From positions 76,580-117,194 of the forward strand of contig NZ_JAQTUH010000009.1 in the NCBI RefSeq assembly GCF_028710345.1: a stretch of 40,615 nucleotides of DNA, written 5' to 3'. Below the pieces are notes generated by a model that was not told where the DNA came from, searched no databases, and was given only the letters and a program-made list of their open reading frames with translations. Of the stretch, positions 32,863-40,615 are shown piece after piece. How positions within the stretch are numbered: the stretch's first letter is position 1; the number at the start of each line of letters is the position of its first letter. The stretch is from Sulfuricurvum sp. (GTDB lineage: Bacteria; Campylobacterota; Campylobacteria; Campylobacterales; Sulfurimonadaceae). The position numbers and the translations under genes are program-made.

Positions 32863-34092
32863 ATGGTCCAGATATCGAGTGATTTTGCTCCGCCACTGCG
32901 GATTATCGCTCCATTTTTCATTGCCGGGACTTTGTTTTACGTTCTGAGTATCGCAGGACTTTTAAGTATTAATAATGATATCTCATTACTTGACCTGCGC
33001 TGGATTGGACTGGTACATACCTATTTGATCGGCTTTTTGATGATGATTATAATAGGTGCCTTGGCGCAGCTGCTTCCGGTGGTATTAGAAAAAGGGCATT
33101 GTTGTGTGGGATTTTACCCGATCATTTTTGCTTTTCTGACAGCGGGAACGGTTTTACTTTTTTTAGGTTTTTGGTTTTATCCGTTGCTCCTCTCGTATGG
33201 CGGACTGATAATCGTGCTTGGATTTTTAATATTCGGTGTTGAAGTCGTGTTGACCGGTAAAAAAGAACTCCTTCGAAACCTTTCAACCCGTTCCATGGGG
33301 TATGCTGTATTTTTTATGCTGATTGGGTCGTTGATAGGGTGGATTATGACTTTAGGTCTAGGTGGGACGATCAACTCCAATCCGACTGCCCTCATCGATG
33401 TGCATGCCGTAACTATGTTGGGCGGGACTGTGATGATGATTGTTATTGGAATAACCCAAATCCTTCTCCCTATGTTCGGTTTGGCACACGGGTTTAAGAA
33501 TACACCCTCAACATGGGCAATTCGGATGATGTTTTCTGGGATATTAGTGTACTGGATCGGCAAGATACTGTCTTTGGATTGGGTTCTATTTATGGGCGGA
33601 TTTTTTATTGTGCTGAGCGTACTTGCGTATGTCTTGCAAGTAGTTTTTATCGCGCGTAAAAAAGCCCGAAAAGAATTTGATATTTGGTTTCGATCTTTGG
33701 TTGTCGCCTATGTATCGCTCTTTCTCGCATTGGTAAGTTTAGTTGTTGTCGGAAATGAGGGGGAAAAAGGGTGGATCCTTTTTGGATGGCTGTTTGGCGT
33801 CGGATTTTTAGGATTTATGATTACTGGTCATTTGTATAAAATTATCCCCTTTCTGGTGTGGTTTGATCGTTACAGCTCATTGGTAGGGAAACAAAAAGTG
33901 CCGATGCTGCACCAAATGGTTCCTAAACGGAGTGCTGATTTTCAGTGGGGATATTCTGCCGTCGGAATGTTTACTGTAGCACTCTCTTTGATTCTTGGCA
34001 ATAGCGATCTATGGTATGGAGGTCTCTCGTTTTTATTGATCGGGAGCTTGTTTTTAATACGCAATGTCCTATGGATGTTACGGTTCAAATAG
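32863..34092 (+). CDS. Polytopic membrane protein resembling heme-copper oxidase subunit I / NnrS
   Basis: 409-residue protein with about 12 membrane helices and histidines placed as in heme-binding helices: VHTYLIGFLMM, VHAVTMLGGTVMM, LAHGF and TGHLYKIIPFLVWFDRY. This pattern recalls heme-copper oxidase subunit I and NnrS-type proteins, but the full NorB or oxidase ligand set is not present, so it is probably not a terminal reductase. It starts 3 bp after the previous gene and lacks a clear ribosome site, suggesting coupling. Its function is unknown; a heme-linked NO or copper role would fit the context. Confidence 0.65.
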   Translation: MVQISSDFAPPLRIIAPFFIAGTLFYVLSIAGLLSINNDISLLDLRWIGLVHTYLIGFLMMIIIGALAQLLPVVLEKGHCCVGFYPIIFAFLTAGTVLLFLGFWFYPLLLSYGGLIIVLGFLIFGVEVVLTGKKELLRNLSTRSMGYAVFFMLIGSLIGWIMTLGLGGTINSNPTALIDVHAVTMLGGTVMMIVIGITQILLPMFGLAHGFKNTPSTWAIRMMFSGILVYWIGKILSLDWVLFMGGFFIVLSVLAYVLQVVFIARKKARKEFDIWFRSLVVAYVSLFLALVSLVVVGNEGEKGWILFGWLFGVGFLGFMITGHLYKIIPFLVWFDRYSSLVGKQKVPMLHQMVPKRSADFQWGYSAVGMFTVALSLILGNSDLWYGGLSFLLIGSLFLIRNVLWMLRFK

Positions 34093-34102
34093 GAGAATAA
34101 GA

Positions 34103-34423
34103 ATGGAACCTGTTACAAAATCCGAAGTCTATGAAGCTATCAGTACCGTGATCGATCCCGAAGTCGGGTTCAACCTTGTCGAGCTTGGACTTATATACGA
34201 TGCTCAAATCGATGAGAACAATCATGTCAAGGTTATTATGACATTATCGACCCAAGGGTGCCCGCTTCATCAGATGATGATGGAATGGGTGAGAGAAGCC
34301 GTTGAGCGACTCGAAGCAGTTAAGGGATGTATTGTTGAAGTGGTGTGGGAACCGGAATGGAATATTACGATGGCAAGCGATCATGTCCAACAAGCTCTCA
34401 CCGCCGGAGCAGGGATGTGGTAA
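34103..34423 (+). CDS. MIP18/SufT-like (DUF59) metal-sulfur cluster assembly protein
   Basis: 106-residue protein of the DUF59 family. The motif ISTVIDPEVGFNLVELGLIYD at the N-terminus and TLSTQGCPLHQMM in the middle (Cys near residue 54) are typical of SufT/PaaD-type Fe-S assembly factors. I start at the ATG at 34103, which has AGGAGA 6 bases before it. The frame is open to 34064 inside the previous gene. It probably helps mature a metal centre of a neighbouring product, though which one is not known. Confidence 0.85.
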   Translation: MEPVTKSEVYEAISTVIDPEVGFNLVELGLIYDAQIDENNHVKVIMTLSTQGCPLHQMMMEWVREAVERLEAVKGCIVEVVWEPEWNITMASDHVQQALTAGAGMW

Positions 34424-34608
34424 AACTGAGGCGGTACCTATATGCATCAGCATGGATGGTGCTTTATTTTATCAAATGGCCAATTGTGCTGGGTGTACCG
34501 TTGTTGTATACCTTAACATCGTTCGAACCTCATTTGATTATGAATACTCTATGGTTTATCTGCTTGAGTGCAATCATATGGGATATCGTTACAAAATTTT
34601 TAAATTAG
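34417..34608 (+). CDS. Small two-helix membrane protein
   Basis: 63-residue protein predicted from GTG at 34417, which overlaps the stop of the DUF59 gene (GTGGTAA) and has GGAG 7 bases upstream. The longer open frame (to 34345) is a shadow of the previous gene. It has a short basic start (KLRRYLY) and two hydrophobic helices (WMVLYFIKWPIVLGVPLLY and IMNTLWFICLSAIIWDIV). No family is recognised. It is supported by tight packing within the operon. Confidence 0.6.
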   Translation: MVKLRRYLYASAWMVLYFIKWPIVLGVPLLYTLTSFEPHLIMNTLWFICLSAIIWDIVTKFLN

Positions 34609-34617
34609 GAGCACACA

Positions 34618-35223
34618 ATGTCAACACCATTATTTTTTCAATCGGTATCGACCATAACCATGTACGATCCTCTATCAGAAGTACTTGGCGCCTCGCATGA
34701 TGGGATGATCACCTATGGATATACCGACGTCGTAAAACTGGCCGGACACTCGTGTCCAACCGTAGCAGGAGCTTATCTGATGCTGCAAAAAGGATTAAGA
34801 GCTCTATATGAGGATAAAACACCTGTCCGCGGTGAGGTAAAAGTCTTCATGAAAGGTAAACTGGGAGAAGGGGTTGTAGGGGTAATGGCGAATGTGGCTT
34901 CTCTTATCACCGGAGCTACCGATACGAGCGGATTTCATGGGTTGGGAGGAAAATTTGACCGCCGTCACTTACTGTCTTACGAAGAAGACATTGATGGAGA
35001 AATGGGATTAGAAAGAGTGGACAATGGGGCACGTGTTACACTCTCGTATCACCCTGAAATTGTCAATAGCGATCCAAAGATGCAGGTGTGGCTCGGGATG
35101 ATTATGAGTAACAAAGCAGATTTTGAAATCAAGCAAGCGTTTAAGTCCGCGTGGCAAGATAGGGTAAAAAAGATACTGATTGATAATATTGATAATCCTG
35201 ATTTGATTATACTTACACAATAA
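34618..35223 (+). CDS. FmdE-like protein
   Basis: 201-residue protein with the motif KLAGHSCPTVAGAYLM (about residues 40-55), resembling the H-x-C-P-x2-x-G signature of FmdE (formylmethanofuran dehydrogenase subunit E) domains. It lacks the C-terminal zinc ribbon of archaeal FmdE. Small FmdE proteins occur near molybdenum enzymes and redox clusters in bacteria, with unknown function; the Cys-His pair suggests metal binding. A TAGGAG site precedes the ATG. It is the last gene of this operon. Confidence 0.7.
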   Translation: MSTPLFFQSVSTITMYDPLSEVLGASHDGMITYGYTDVVKLAGHSCPTVAGAYLMLQKGLRALYEDKTPVRGEVKVFMKGKLGEGVVGVMANVASLITGATDTSGFHGLGGKFDRRHLLSYEEDIDGEMGLERVDNGARVTLSYHPEIVNSDPKMQVWLGMIMSNKADFEIKQAFKSAWQDRVKKILIDNIDNPDLIILTQ

Positions 35224-35369
35224 ATAGAAGGTAAAATTGATAATTTGGAGTACAATTAAGAGACTTGAATATTAAATTATATAATATTCATCTTCTTGAA
35301 TATACGCTTTTGAGCAGAATGTTGAAGATTGGTGTGATTTCTGCACGTCAATAGAAGGATTGAGACTTC
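35224..35369 (+). other. AT-rich intergenic region with an inverted repeat
   Basis: It holds an inverted repeat GAATATTA-N7-TAATATTC (35267-35289), which might be an operator or a weak hairpin, and AGAAGGA at 35353-35359, the probable ribosome site of the next gene. No FNR-type box or convincing terminator was found. Confidence 0.4.
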
Positions 35370-38204
35370 ATGCGCTTACTAACGCTCTTTTCTCCAGCTG
35401 TCATCTTGATGAGCAGTATGAAATATCCTAAAAAACTTGCATTAGCAACGGCTGTATTTTTCCTCCCTTTTGTTCTATTTCTATATCTTGGCTACGATTA
35501 TGTTGAAAGTGAATCACGCTCAATTTTAAAACTTCAAGAAGGACTTGCCTACCAACAAAAAGTAAGGTTATTCTTAGAGTATGTTCCTCTCGAGCGGGGG
35601 ATGACTGTCGCAATGCAGCAAGGCGATAGTACTTATAAAACCAAAATAGAAGATAATTTTAAACGCATTGATTCAGCAATAGCTGACATAGATGCTTCCC
35701 CTGCACCAAATATGTCGCTTCACGAAGAATGGATAAATATCAAGGCACAATGGGAAGAACTTCGAAGTGGAATTTGGGAAAGAACATTATCCGAAAATTA
35801 TCGTTTGCATACAAATTTGATGTGTAAAACTCTTCTTTTGATGCAGCATAGCGGAGACGTATCATATGCGATTAACGATGCCGACTTGAGCATTTATCAT
35901 CTTGTCAAAATACTCAGTGATCATATACCGATGCTTGTGGAATATACGGGGCAGGGAAGAGCGATAGGGACAAGAATTCTTATAAAACAATCAATATCAT
36001 CTGAAGAACAAAAAGAAGCAACACTCCTATACGGAAAAATTCGGTCCCATTTGGATAGCATTGTCCATGATGGAGCTATTGTTTGTGAACGCCATTCTGA
36101 AATGTGCAACTCTATAAATCCTTCTATATCAGGTATTGAAAAAGATTGTGAAAGATTTTCATCAATATTCACATCACAAATTTTGAATACCAATCATTGG
36201 CAAATCAATTCCAACGATTATTTTAACGATGTGACTCAGACGATTCAAACCTATTTTAATGCGTATGATACTATTTCTGCTGCTCTACGAACGCATCTTG
36301 ATATGAAATTGGCAGATTTGAAACGAAAAATGATCTTCGGAGAGGTTATAGCGTTAGTCATTTTGGCAGCACTCATTTATTTTACGATCGGGTTTTATTT
36401 GGCTTTTATGGGAGTCCTCGATGAATTGGTAGGGGCAGCTCGTTTAATCTCTTCGGGAAAATATGTAGTCCGAATTCCGATTAAAACCGATGACGAGATG
36501 GCCGACGTCTCCCATGCTTTTAACGACATGGCTCAAAAAATTGGTCAGTCTTTTGCCTTTTTAAAGAGTTATAAAAAAGCGGTAGATGCAAGTAATCTCC
36601 TTTCAATCACTGATATTGATGGAAACATCAGCTATGTCAATGATCAGTTTTGTTTGACTACAGGTTATACACGTGAAGAATTGATCGGAAACAATCACCG
36701 TATGCTCAAAGATGCAGATACACCAAAAGAGCTGTATGAGGGGATGTGGAAAACAATATTGGGCAAAAATATTTGGTCCGGTACCCTAAAGAATTTGACT
36801 AAAAATGGGCGGCCTTACTATACAGATTCAACGATTACACCCATTTTTGATGAAGAGGGCAATATCGTAGAATTCGTAGCCACACGGCATGACATTACTC
36901 AGCTTGTTCTTCAAAAAGAGCAGCTTATTCAGCAACTTTACACGGATACCCTGACACAGCTTCCAAACCGGATAAAACTGTTAGAGGATTTGGCTCTGAT
37001 TACAAATCCTATCCTAATTCTTGTCAATATTGACCGCTTTGGTGAAATCAATGACTTTTACGGGACTGATATAGGAGATAGTATTTTAAAAGGGATGGAA
37101 AGACGTATTGCAACAAGCAGTCTGTTAACTTCTAGATATAAACTATACCGTATTTATGCAGATGAATTCGCTCTGCTCTGTGATGATGAGTGTTTTAATT
37201 ATCGGCCACATGAAGAGGTTATTGCATCCTTGCATGCACATATTGAATCGAATCCTTTTTATGTTAACGGTGCTGTCATTACGACAAAAGTGACCCTTGG
37301 AGCTGTTATTGATCCTATGAGAGATATGAAAGAATATCTTTCGGTATCGCAGCTCTTGATCGATTCCGATATGGCACTGCGTCATGCAAAACAGAATGAT
37401 AAAGATTTTATCATTCTTAATGACACGGCGAAGATCAAAAATGAAATTGCGCATAATATTGAATTTACCGGAAAAATAAAGGAAGCAATTGCATCAAATA
37501 GAATCGTTCCGTTCTTTCAGGGGATAGTAGAAAACAAATTTGCAGATTCTTTCCAATCCAATCATTATGCTCAAACAGCACCTACCAAGTATGAATGTCT
37601 CATTCGACTCATAGGCACGGATGGCAAAGCTATTTCCCCTTGCTTTTTTTTGGAAGTGGCGAAAAAGGCCAAGCTTTATCCTCATTTGACACGTATTATG
37701 ATTGAGAAAAGTTTTGAAGTTTTTCAAGAGAATAGCTACGAATTTTCTATTAATTTATCTGTTGATGATATCTTAGATCCAAAAAGCGTTCAGTTAATAT
37801 TTGACAAGCTTGAGAATCAGAATATTGCTAAAAGGGTTATTTTTGAGATTCTAGAGTCTGAAGGAGTTGAAAACTTTGAAGAAGTACAAGAATTCATTCA
37901 ACAAATAAAACTGAGGGGCGGACGGATTGCTATAGACGATTTTGGAAGCGGTTACTCGAATTTTGCCTACATCCTTCATTTGCAAGTCGATTTTCTTAAA
38001 ATAGACGCATCCCTAATTAAAAATATTAATACTGATACGAACAGCCGAATCATTGTAGAGACGATTGTTGCCTTTGCCCAAAAACTCGGGATAAAAACGA
38101 TTGCCGAATTTGTCCACTCAAAAGAGGTGTATGAAATAGTAAAAGAGATCGGAATCGATTATTCACAGGGATATTATTTCCATGAGCCTTCCCAAAGCTT
38201 ATAA
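35370..38204 (+). CDS. Membrane sensor with HAMP, PAS, degenerate GGDEF and EAL domains
   Basis: 944-residue protein. Membrane helices at about 19-41 and 324-348 enclose a helical periplasmic domain. Then come HAMP (about 349-400), PAS (about 406-512), a GGDEF domain whose active-site motif is Y-A-D-E-F (596-600) instead of GGDEF, and an EAL domain (about 700-940). The EAL domain keeps catalytic signs: E in YECLIRL, N in SINLSV, E in IFEILES, DDFGSGYSN (about 857), K in LKIDASLI. It is therefore probably a c-di-GMP phosphodiesterase with an inactive or regulatory cyclase part. The start at 35370 has AGAAGGA 10 bases before it; ATGs at 35412 and 35421 are alternatives. Confidence 0.88.
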   Translation: MRLLTLFSPAVILMSSMKYPKKLALATAVFFLPFVLFLYLGYDYVESESRSILKLQEGLAYQQKVRLFLEYVPLERGMTVAMQQGDSTYKTKIEDNFKRIDSAIADIDASPAPNMSLHEEWINIKAQWEELRSGIWERTLSENYRLHTNLMCKTLLLMQHSGDVSYAINDADLSIYHLVKILSDHIPMLVEYTGQGRAIGTRILIKQSISSEEQKEATLLYGKIRSHLDSIVHDGAIVCERHSEMCNSINPSISGIEKDCERFSSIFTSQILNTNHWQINSNDYFNDVTQTIQTYFNAYDTISAALRTHLDMKLADLKRKMIFGEVIALVILAALIYFTIGFYLAFMGVLDELVGAARLISSGKYVVRIPIKTDDEMADVSHAFNDMAQKIGQSFAFLKSYKKAVDASNLLSITDIDGNISYVNDQFCLTTGYTREELIGNNHRMLKDADTPKELYEGMWKTILGKNIWSGTLKNLTKNGRPYYTDSTITPIFDEEGNIVEFVATRHDITQLVLQKEQLIQQLYTDTLTQLPNRIKLLEDLALITNPILILVNIDRFGEINDFYGTDIGDSILKGMERRIATSSLLTSRYKLYRIYADEFALLCDDECFNYRPHEEVIASLHAHIESNPFYVNGAVITTKVTLGAVIDPMRDMKEYLSVSQLLIDSDMALRHAKQNDKDFIILNDTAKIKNEIAHNIEFTGKIKEAIASNRIVPFFQGIVENKFADSFQSNHYAQTAPTKYECLIRLIGTDGKAISPCFFLEVAKKAKLYPHLTRIMIEKSFEVFQENSYEFSINLSVDDILDPKSVQLIFDKLENQNIAKRVIFEILESEGVENFEEVQEFIQQIKLRGGRIAIDDFGSGYSNFAYILHLQVDFLKIDASLIKNINTDTNSRIIVETIVAFAQKLGIKTIAEFVHSKEVYEIVKEIGIDYSQGYYFHEPSQSL

Positions 38205-38214
38205 TGCTTGTTTC

Positions 38215-38256
38215 TTGATTTACGTCATGAAGAGTTTGTAAATCAATGACTACAAT
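38215..38256 (+). promoter_or_regulatory. FNR-type promoter of the siroheme reductase gene
   Basis: The box TTGATTTACGTCAT (38215-38228, one mismatch in the last base) is followed at 22 bp by TACAAT (38251-38256), giving a start near 38263, 22 nt before the ATG. Confidence 0.68.
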
Positions 38257-38284
38257 ATCTTTACCTAAGTAGGTGGAGTAATGT

Positions 38285-40036
38285 ATGGAAATGACAGAAA
38301 AAAAATTAAACAAACGTGAACGCTATAAAGCTCAGCTTTCCCCATTTTCCTATTATCCGCAGATAGAAACACTTGATTTTGCATCCATTAGCGAAGGGGA
38401 CAGCTTTTACTTGCAAGATTTCGGTATTTTCAACACACCGATCGAAGAAGAGGAATATACCCTTCGTTTACGAATAACTGCAGGACGTATCACAACGACA
38501 CAATTACGGGCTATAGCTGACATCGTGACACGTAATAATCTTGAGATCATTCTTACCGCACGTGCAGGGATGCAATTGCATGGACTGGACAGTGAGAGTA
38601 TCCTACCAATTTTCAAGCAAATTAATGAACTTGGCATCTCAACCGGGCAAACGTTTGGTGATAATGTACGTAACATTGTAACTGATGTTTATGATGGACT
38701 AGGATCTGCGAGTATTATCGAAACCTATCCTTTGATTATGCAGATGCAGGAATATTTTCTAAAAACGCCTCATCTTGTAGGTATGTTACCACGAAGAATA
38801 TCTACTGGCATTTCCGGAAATAGCGCAAATGTCACCTCATTTTTTGCCAATGATCTTTATTTTGCACTGGCAAAGAAGGGGGATGTTTTCGGATTTAATG
38901 TCTATATGGGAGGAAAAAACAGTGAAATAGCCCGTAGTGCCGATATATTTTTGCTTCCCGATGAAGTTGTATCTTTTTTTATAGCTTTTATCGAAGCATT
39001 CAACAAGCATGGGTCACGTTTTACACGTTCGCGAACACGACTTTTTTATTTGCTCGAAGAGATTGGGATAGAAACATTTGTAGATTATATTGCACATGAA
39101 TACCAAAACTCTTGGCAAAAAGCAGGCGAAACCGTTTTGAAAAAAACACTTTTTTCACGGTATCAGCAGTTACGAGATGGACGTTACGCTTTTTGTTATG
39201 AGTCCAATTTCGGTCGTGTACGTGCTGAAGAGTTGAATGCTATTGCGGATTTTGCCGAGGTGCACTCTATAGAGATACGCCTTGGAATCGATCATAATAT
39301 TTACCTTTTAGGACTTACAGAACAATTTGTTCCTTTTCAAAATCTCAAAAAAAGCCAAACCGTTGTAGCGTGTGCAGGGAGTCATTATTGTCCTTACTCA
39401 TTCTGGAATATTAAAGACGATGCACAATTACTCCCTTTGGAAAAAATACATGAACATCGTATTCAAATCGGAATTTCAGGCTGCGCAAAAGGGTGCGGCA
39501 GACATCAGCACTGTGATATCGGATTGATAGGCCTCCGAACCAATAATTTTGGCGATGCAGACAAAGGCGCTCGAATCTACATCGGTGCCGAACACTCCAC
39601 AGGGGTGAGTGTAGGAAGAGAACTGTTTGAGATGGTACCAATGGAGCATATTCGATTGGTGATAGACAGTATTATAGATGAGTATGAACAAAGCGGTTAT
39701 GATACGTTTGAATCCTTTTCCACAGATACATTAAACTGCTACTCTGTAGAATTTATTGCACTATGGATTTTGGCTAAATTGGAAAGCAGATCGACGACTC
39801 CATTAAGTGCCATAGATGTTCAGGATAATCTTTGTGAAGAAGATCAATTTATGATAGAAAAAGAGCTGTTTCTTCAGTATTATTCCGATAAAGCGTATGT
39901 TTACCTTATTGAAGACAATTTCGGTGATGCAATACGCCAATTGAGTAAAAGCTTGTGGAGTGTTGGCAAAAGCGATCCTGGGATCGCCCCGGAAATTAAA
40001 AAATTGCTTGTCAGCAAAAAATATTGGGAAGTTTAA
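38285..40036 (+). CDS. nirA: Siroheme-dependent nitrite/sulfite reductase, probably ferredoxin-nitrite reductase
   Basis: 583-residue cytoplasmic hemoprotein with the siroheme/4Fe-4S ligands C363-A-G-S-H-Y-C369 and C400-A-K-G-C404. These catalyse six-electron reduction of nitrite or sulfite. Two ferredoxin-like halves are visible (LRLRITAGRITTTQLRAIADI near 60, FGRVRAEELNAIADF near 312). About 110 extra residues follow the catalytic part (about 475-583) and have no motif I recognise. GGAG lies 6 bases before the ATG. FNR-type control and the nitrate genes favour nitrite; sulfite cannot be excluded. Confidence 0.85.
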   Translation: MEMTEKKLNKRERYKAQLSPFSYYPQIETLDFASISEGDSFYLQDFGIFNTPIEEEEYTLRLRITAGRITTTQLRAIADIVTRNNLEIILTARAGMQLHGLDSESILPIFKQINELGISTGQTFGDNVRNIVTDVYDGLGSASIIETYPLIMQMQEYFLKTPHLVGMLPRRISTGISGNSANVTSFFANDLYFALAKKGDVFGFNVYMGGKNSEIARSADIFLLPDEVVSFFIAFIEAFNKHGSRFTRSRTRLFYLLEEIGIETFVDYIAHEYQNSWQKAGETVLKKTLFSRYQQLRDGRYAFCYESNFGRVRAEELNAIADFAEVHSIEIRLGIDHNIYLLGLTEQFVPFQNLKKSQTVVACAGSHYCPYSFWNIKDDAQLLPLEKIHEHRIQIGISGCAKGCGRHQHCDIGLIGLRTNNFGDADKGARIYIGAEHSTGVSVGRELFEMVPMEHIRLVIDSIIDEYEQSGYDTFESFSTDTLNCYSVEFIALWILAKLESRSTTPLSAIDVQDNLCEEDQFMIEKELFLQYYSDKAYVYLIEDNFGDAIRQLSKSLWSVGKSDPGIAPEIKKLLVSKKYWEV

Positions 40037-40047
40037 AATTTTTGCTC

Positions 40048-40473
40048 TCAAGGATTGAAATTTTTCAAACCGCCTTGAAGATAGGAAACATGTTTAAATC
40101 CCAATTGTTGTAAACGTTGAGCCGCGAATACCGACCGTGGCTCCATTGCGCAATAAACAACAAAGGTATCGTCTTTAGTATATTTATCCAGGATAAGTTT
40201 TGGATATTTGATTTCAAGAAATCCACGTGAAATTTTTACTTGACGATCGTATTGAATCGTACTTTTTTCCCATTCATCAGGGTCTCTTACATCCAGCAAG
40301 ATGATTTTTTCATCTGCCAATAATACCTTCAGTTTTTGCGGTTCGATAGCTTCTACTTGGCTTTTCGCTTCTTTTAGCATTGCTTTCGTCTCATCGGATA
40401 ATGACGGTGCATCTGCCCAGCTTGATCCTGATGCAATGAGTAATGAAAGTATTAGTGCCGACATCTTAAACAT
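40048..40473 (-). CDS. Periplasmic rhodanese-domain protein
   Basis: 141-residue single-domain rhodanese with an N-terminal signal peptide (MFKMSALILSLLIASGSSWA). The active-site loop is VVYCAMEPRS, with the catalytic Cys near residue 109, and family motifs LLDVRDPDEWEKSTI and LQQLGFKHVSYLQGGLKNF are present. Such proteins carry sulfane sulfur and are frequent in sulfur-oxidising Campylobacterota. The AGGAG site fits the ATG at 40473. It converges on the siroheme reductase with 11 bp between stops. Confidence 0.9.
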   Translation of the reverse strand: MFKMSALILSLLIASGSSWADAPSLSDETKAMLKEAKSQVEAIEPQKLKVLLADEKIILLDVRDPDEWEKSTIQYDRQVKISRGFLEIKYPKLILDKYTKDDTFVVYCAMEPRSVFAAQRLQQLGFKHVSYLQGGLKNFNP

Positions 40474-40549
40474 TTGAACTCCTATTATGGGGTCCCCTGA
40501 GAAAACGGAATATATAGTACGTTAAGAGAATTTTACCGCCCTTAAAGGC
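40474..40549 (-). promoter_or_regulatory. Upstream region of the rhodanese gene
   Basis: In the minus sense a TATATT-like -10 and AGGAG ribosome site are present. No FNR-type box was found, setting this gene apart from its neighbours. Confidence 0.3.
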
Positions 40550-40615
40550 CTAAATTTCCCATCTTTGAGCTTCGAACTCTTTTTCCAGACATAGTCCCCA
40601 GTTAAATTGATGTGT
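40550..40615 (-). CDS. Probable 3' end of a minus-strand gene, cut by the window edge
   Basis: Reading leftward from the last base, one frame is open for 21 codons and then stops (TAG at 40552-40550), ending [18 protein letters not shown]. The peptide has a natural amino-acid mix and ends just before the rhodanese upstream region, so a real gene end is plausible. I do not recognise the family, and such a short open frame could occur by chance. Confidence 0.35.
   Translation of the reverse strand, partial: THQFNWGLCLEKEFEAQRWEI

Noticed and set aside
32863..34092. Second NO reductase or cytochrome oxidase subunit I
   Set aside because: It has oxidase-like helices, but the H-x3-E, HH and HxH ligand set that is clear in norB is not complete.
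34302..34700. 132-codon open frame overlapping the DUF59, small membrane and FmdE-like genes
   Set aside because: It spans three genes in another frame, is rich in Cys and Ser and has no plausible start signal.

Overview
The window reads as a denitrification and nitrate-respiration region from a Campylobacterota (epsilonproteobacterial) chromosome, most like Sulfuricurvum or Sulfurimonas. The evidence is the napAGHBFLD gene order with no napC, a cd1-type NirS, a cNorCB-type NO reductase, small Campylobacterota-style cytochromes and a moderately AT-rich composition. The genus is inferred from this gene content. No tRNA, rRNA, CRISPR array, insertion sequence or phage gene was seen.

Layout. 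1-5081 (+): end of norC, then norB, norD, norQ, a norE-like oxidase subunit III and a small NorF-like membrane protein. 5076-5489 (-): an Rrf2/NsrR-like repressor, divergent from a five-gene block (5599-10329, +) encoding a TolC/HlyD-type/FtsX-type/ATPase export system and an HPP-family membrane protein. 10342-16945 (-): nnrS, a 54-residue glycyl-radical peptide, nirS, a Crp/Fnr regulator, a TonB-dependent receptor and a small cytochrome c. 17011-19785 (-): nrdG and nrdD. 19942-27979 (-): the nap operon, ending in a porin. 28156-29712 (-): a Crp/Fnr regulator and a nitrate-sensor-like membrane protein. 29838-32500: moaA (+), a structured leader with a dead gene fragment, cobA (-). 32057-35223 (+): six genes of unclear role encoding membrane, Fe-S-assembly-like and FmdE-like proteins. 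35370-40473: a sensor/PAS/GGDEF/EAL protein, a siroheme nitrite/sulfite reductase and a periplasmic rhodanese (-). A further minus-strand gene probably ends at 40550.

How it fits together. Nap reduces nitrate to nitrite in the periplasm using quinol electrons passed through NapGH. NirS turns nitrite into NO and NorCB turns NO into N2O. NorDQ and NorEF help assemble the NO reductase. MoaA contributes to the molybdenum cofactor of NapA, and CobA makes precorrin-2 for heme d1 and siroheme. NnrS, the Rrf2 protein and two Crp/Fnr regulators deal with NO and anaerobic control. NrdDG makes deoxyribonucleotides without oxygen. I count ten FNR-type boxes (TTGAY-N4-RTCAA, one with a single mismatch). 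Each has a -10-like hexamer at an almost invariant 22-23 bp, so the region appears to be one co-regulated unit.

The most striking observations are these. (1) NrdD stops right after its zinc site and lacks the glycyl-radical motif, which is instead encoded as a separate 54-residue gene in the nirS operon. (2) A structured, riboswitch-like leader RNA occurs in two copies, one before the TonB receptor and one before a decayed duplicate of the 32057 gene. (3) One FNR box is placed symmetrically to drive two divergent promoters. (4) A nitrate-sensor-like membrane protein with no signalling output domain is coupled to a Crp/Fnr protein whose recognition helix is altered.
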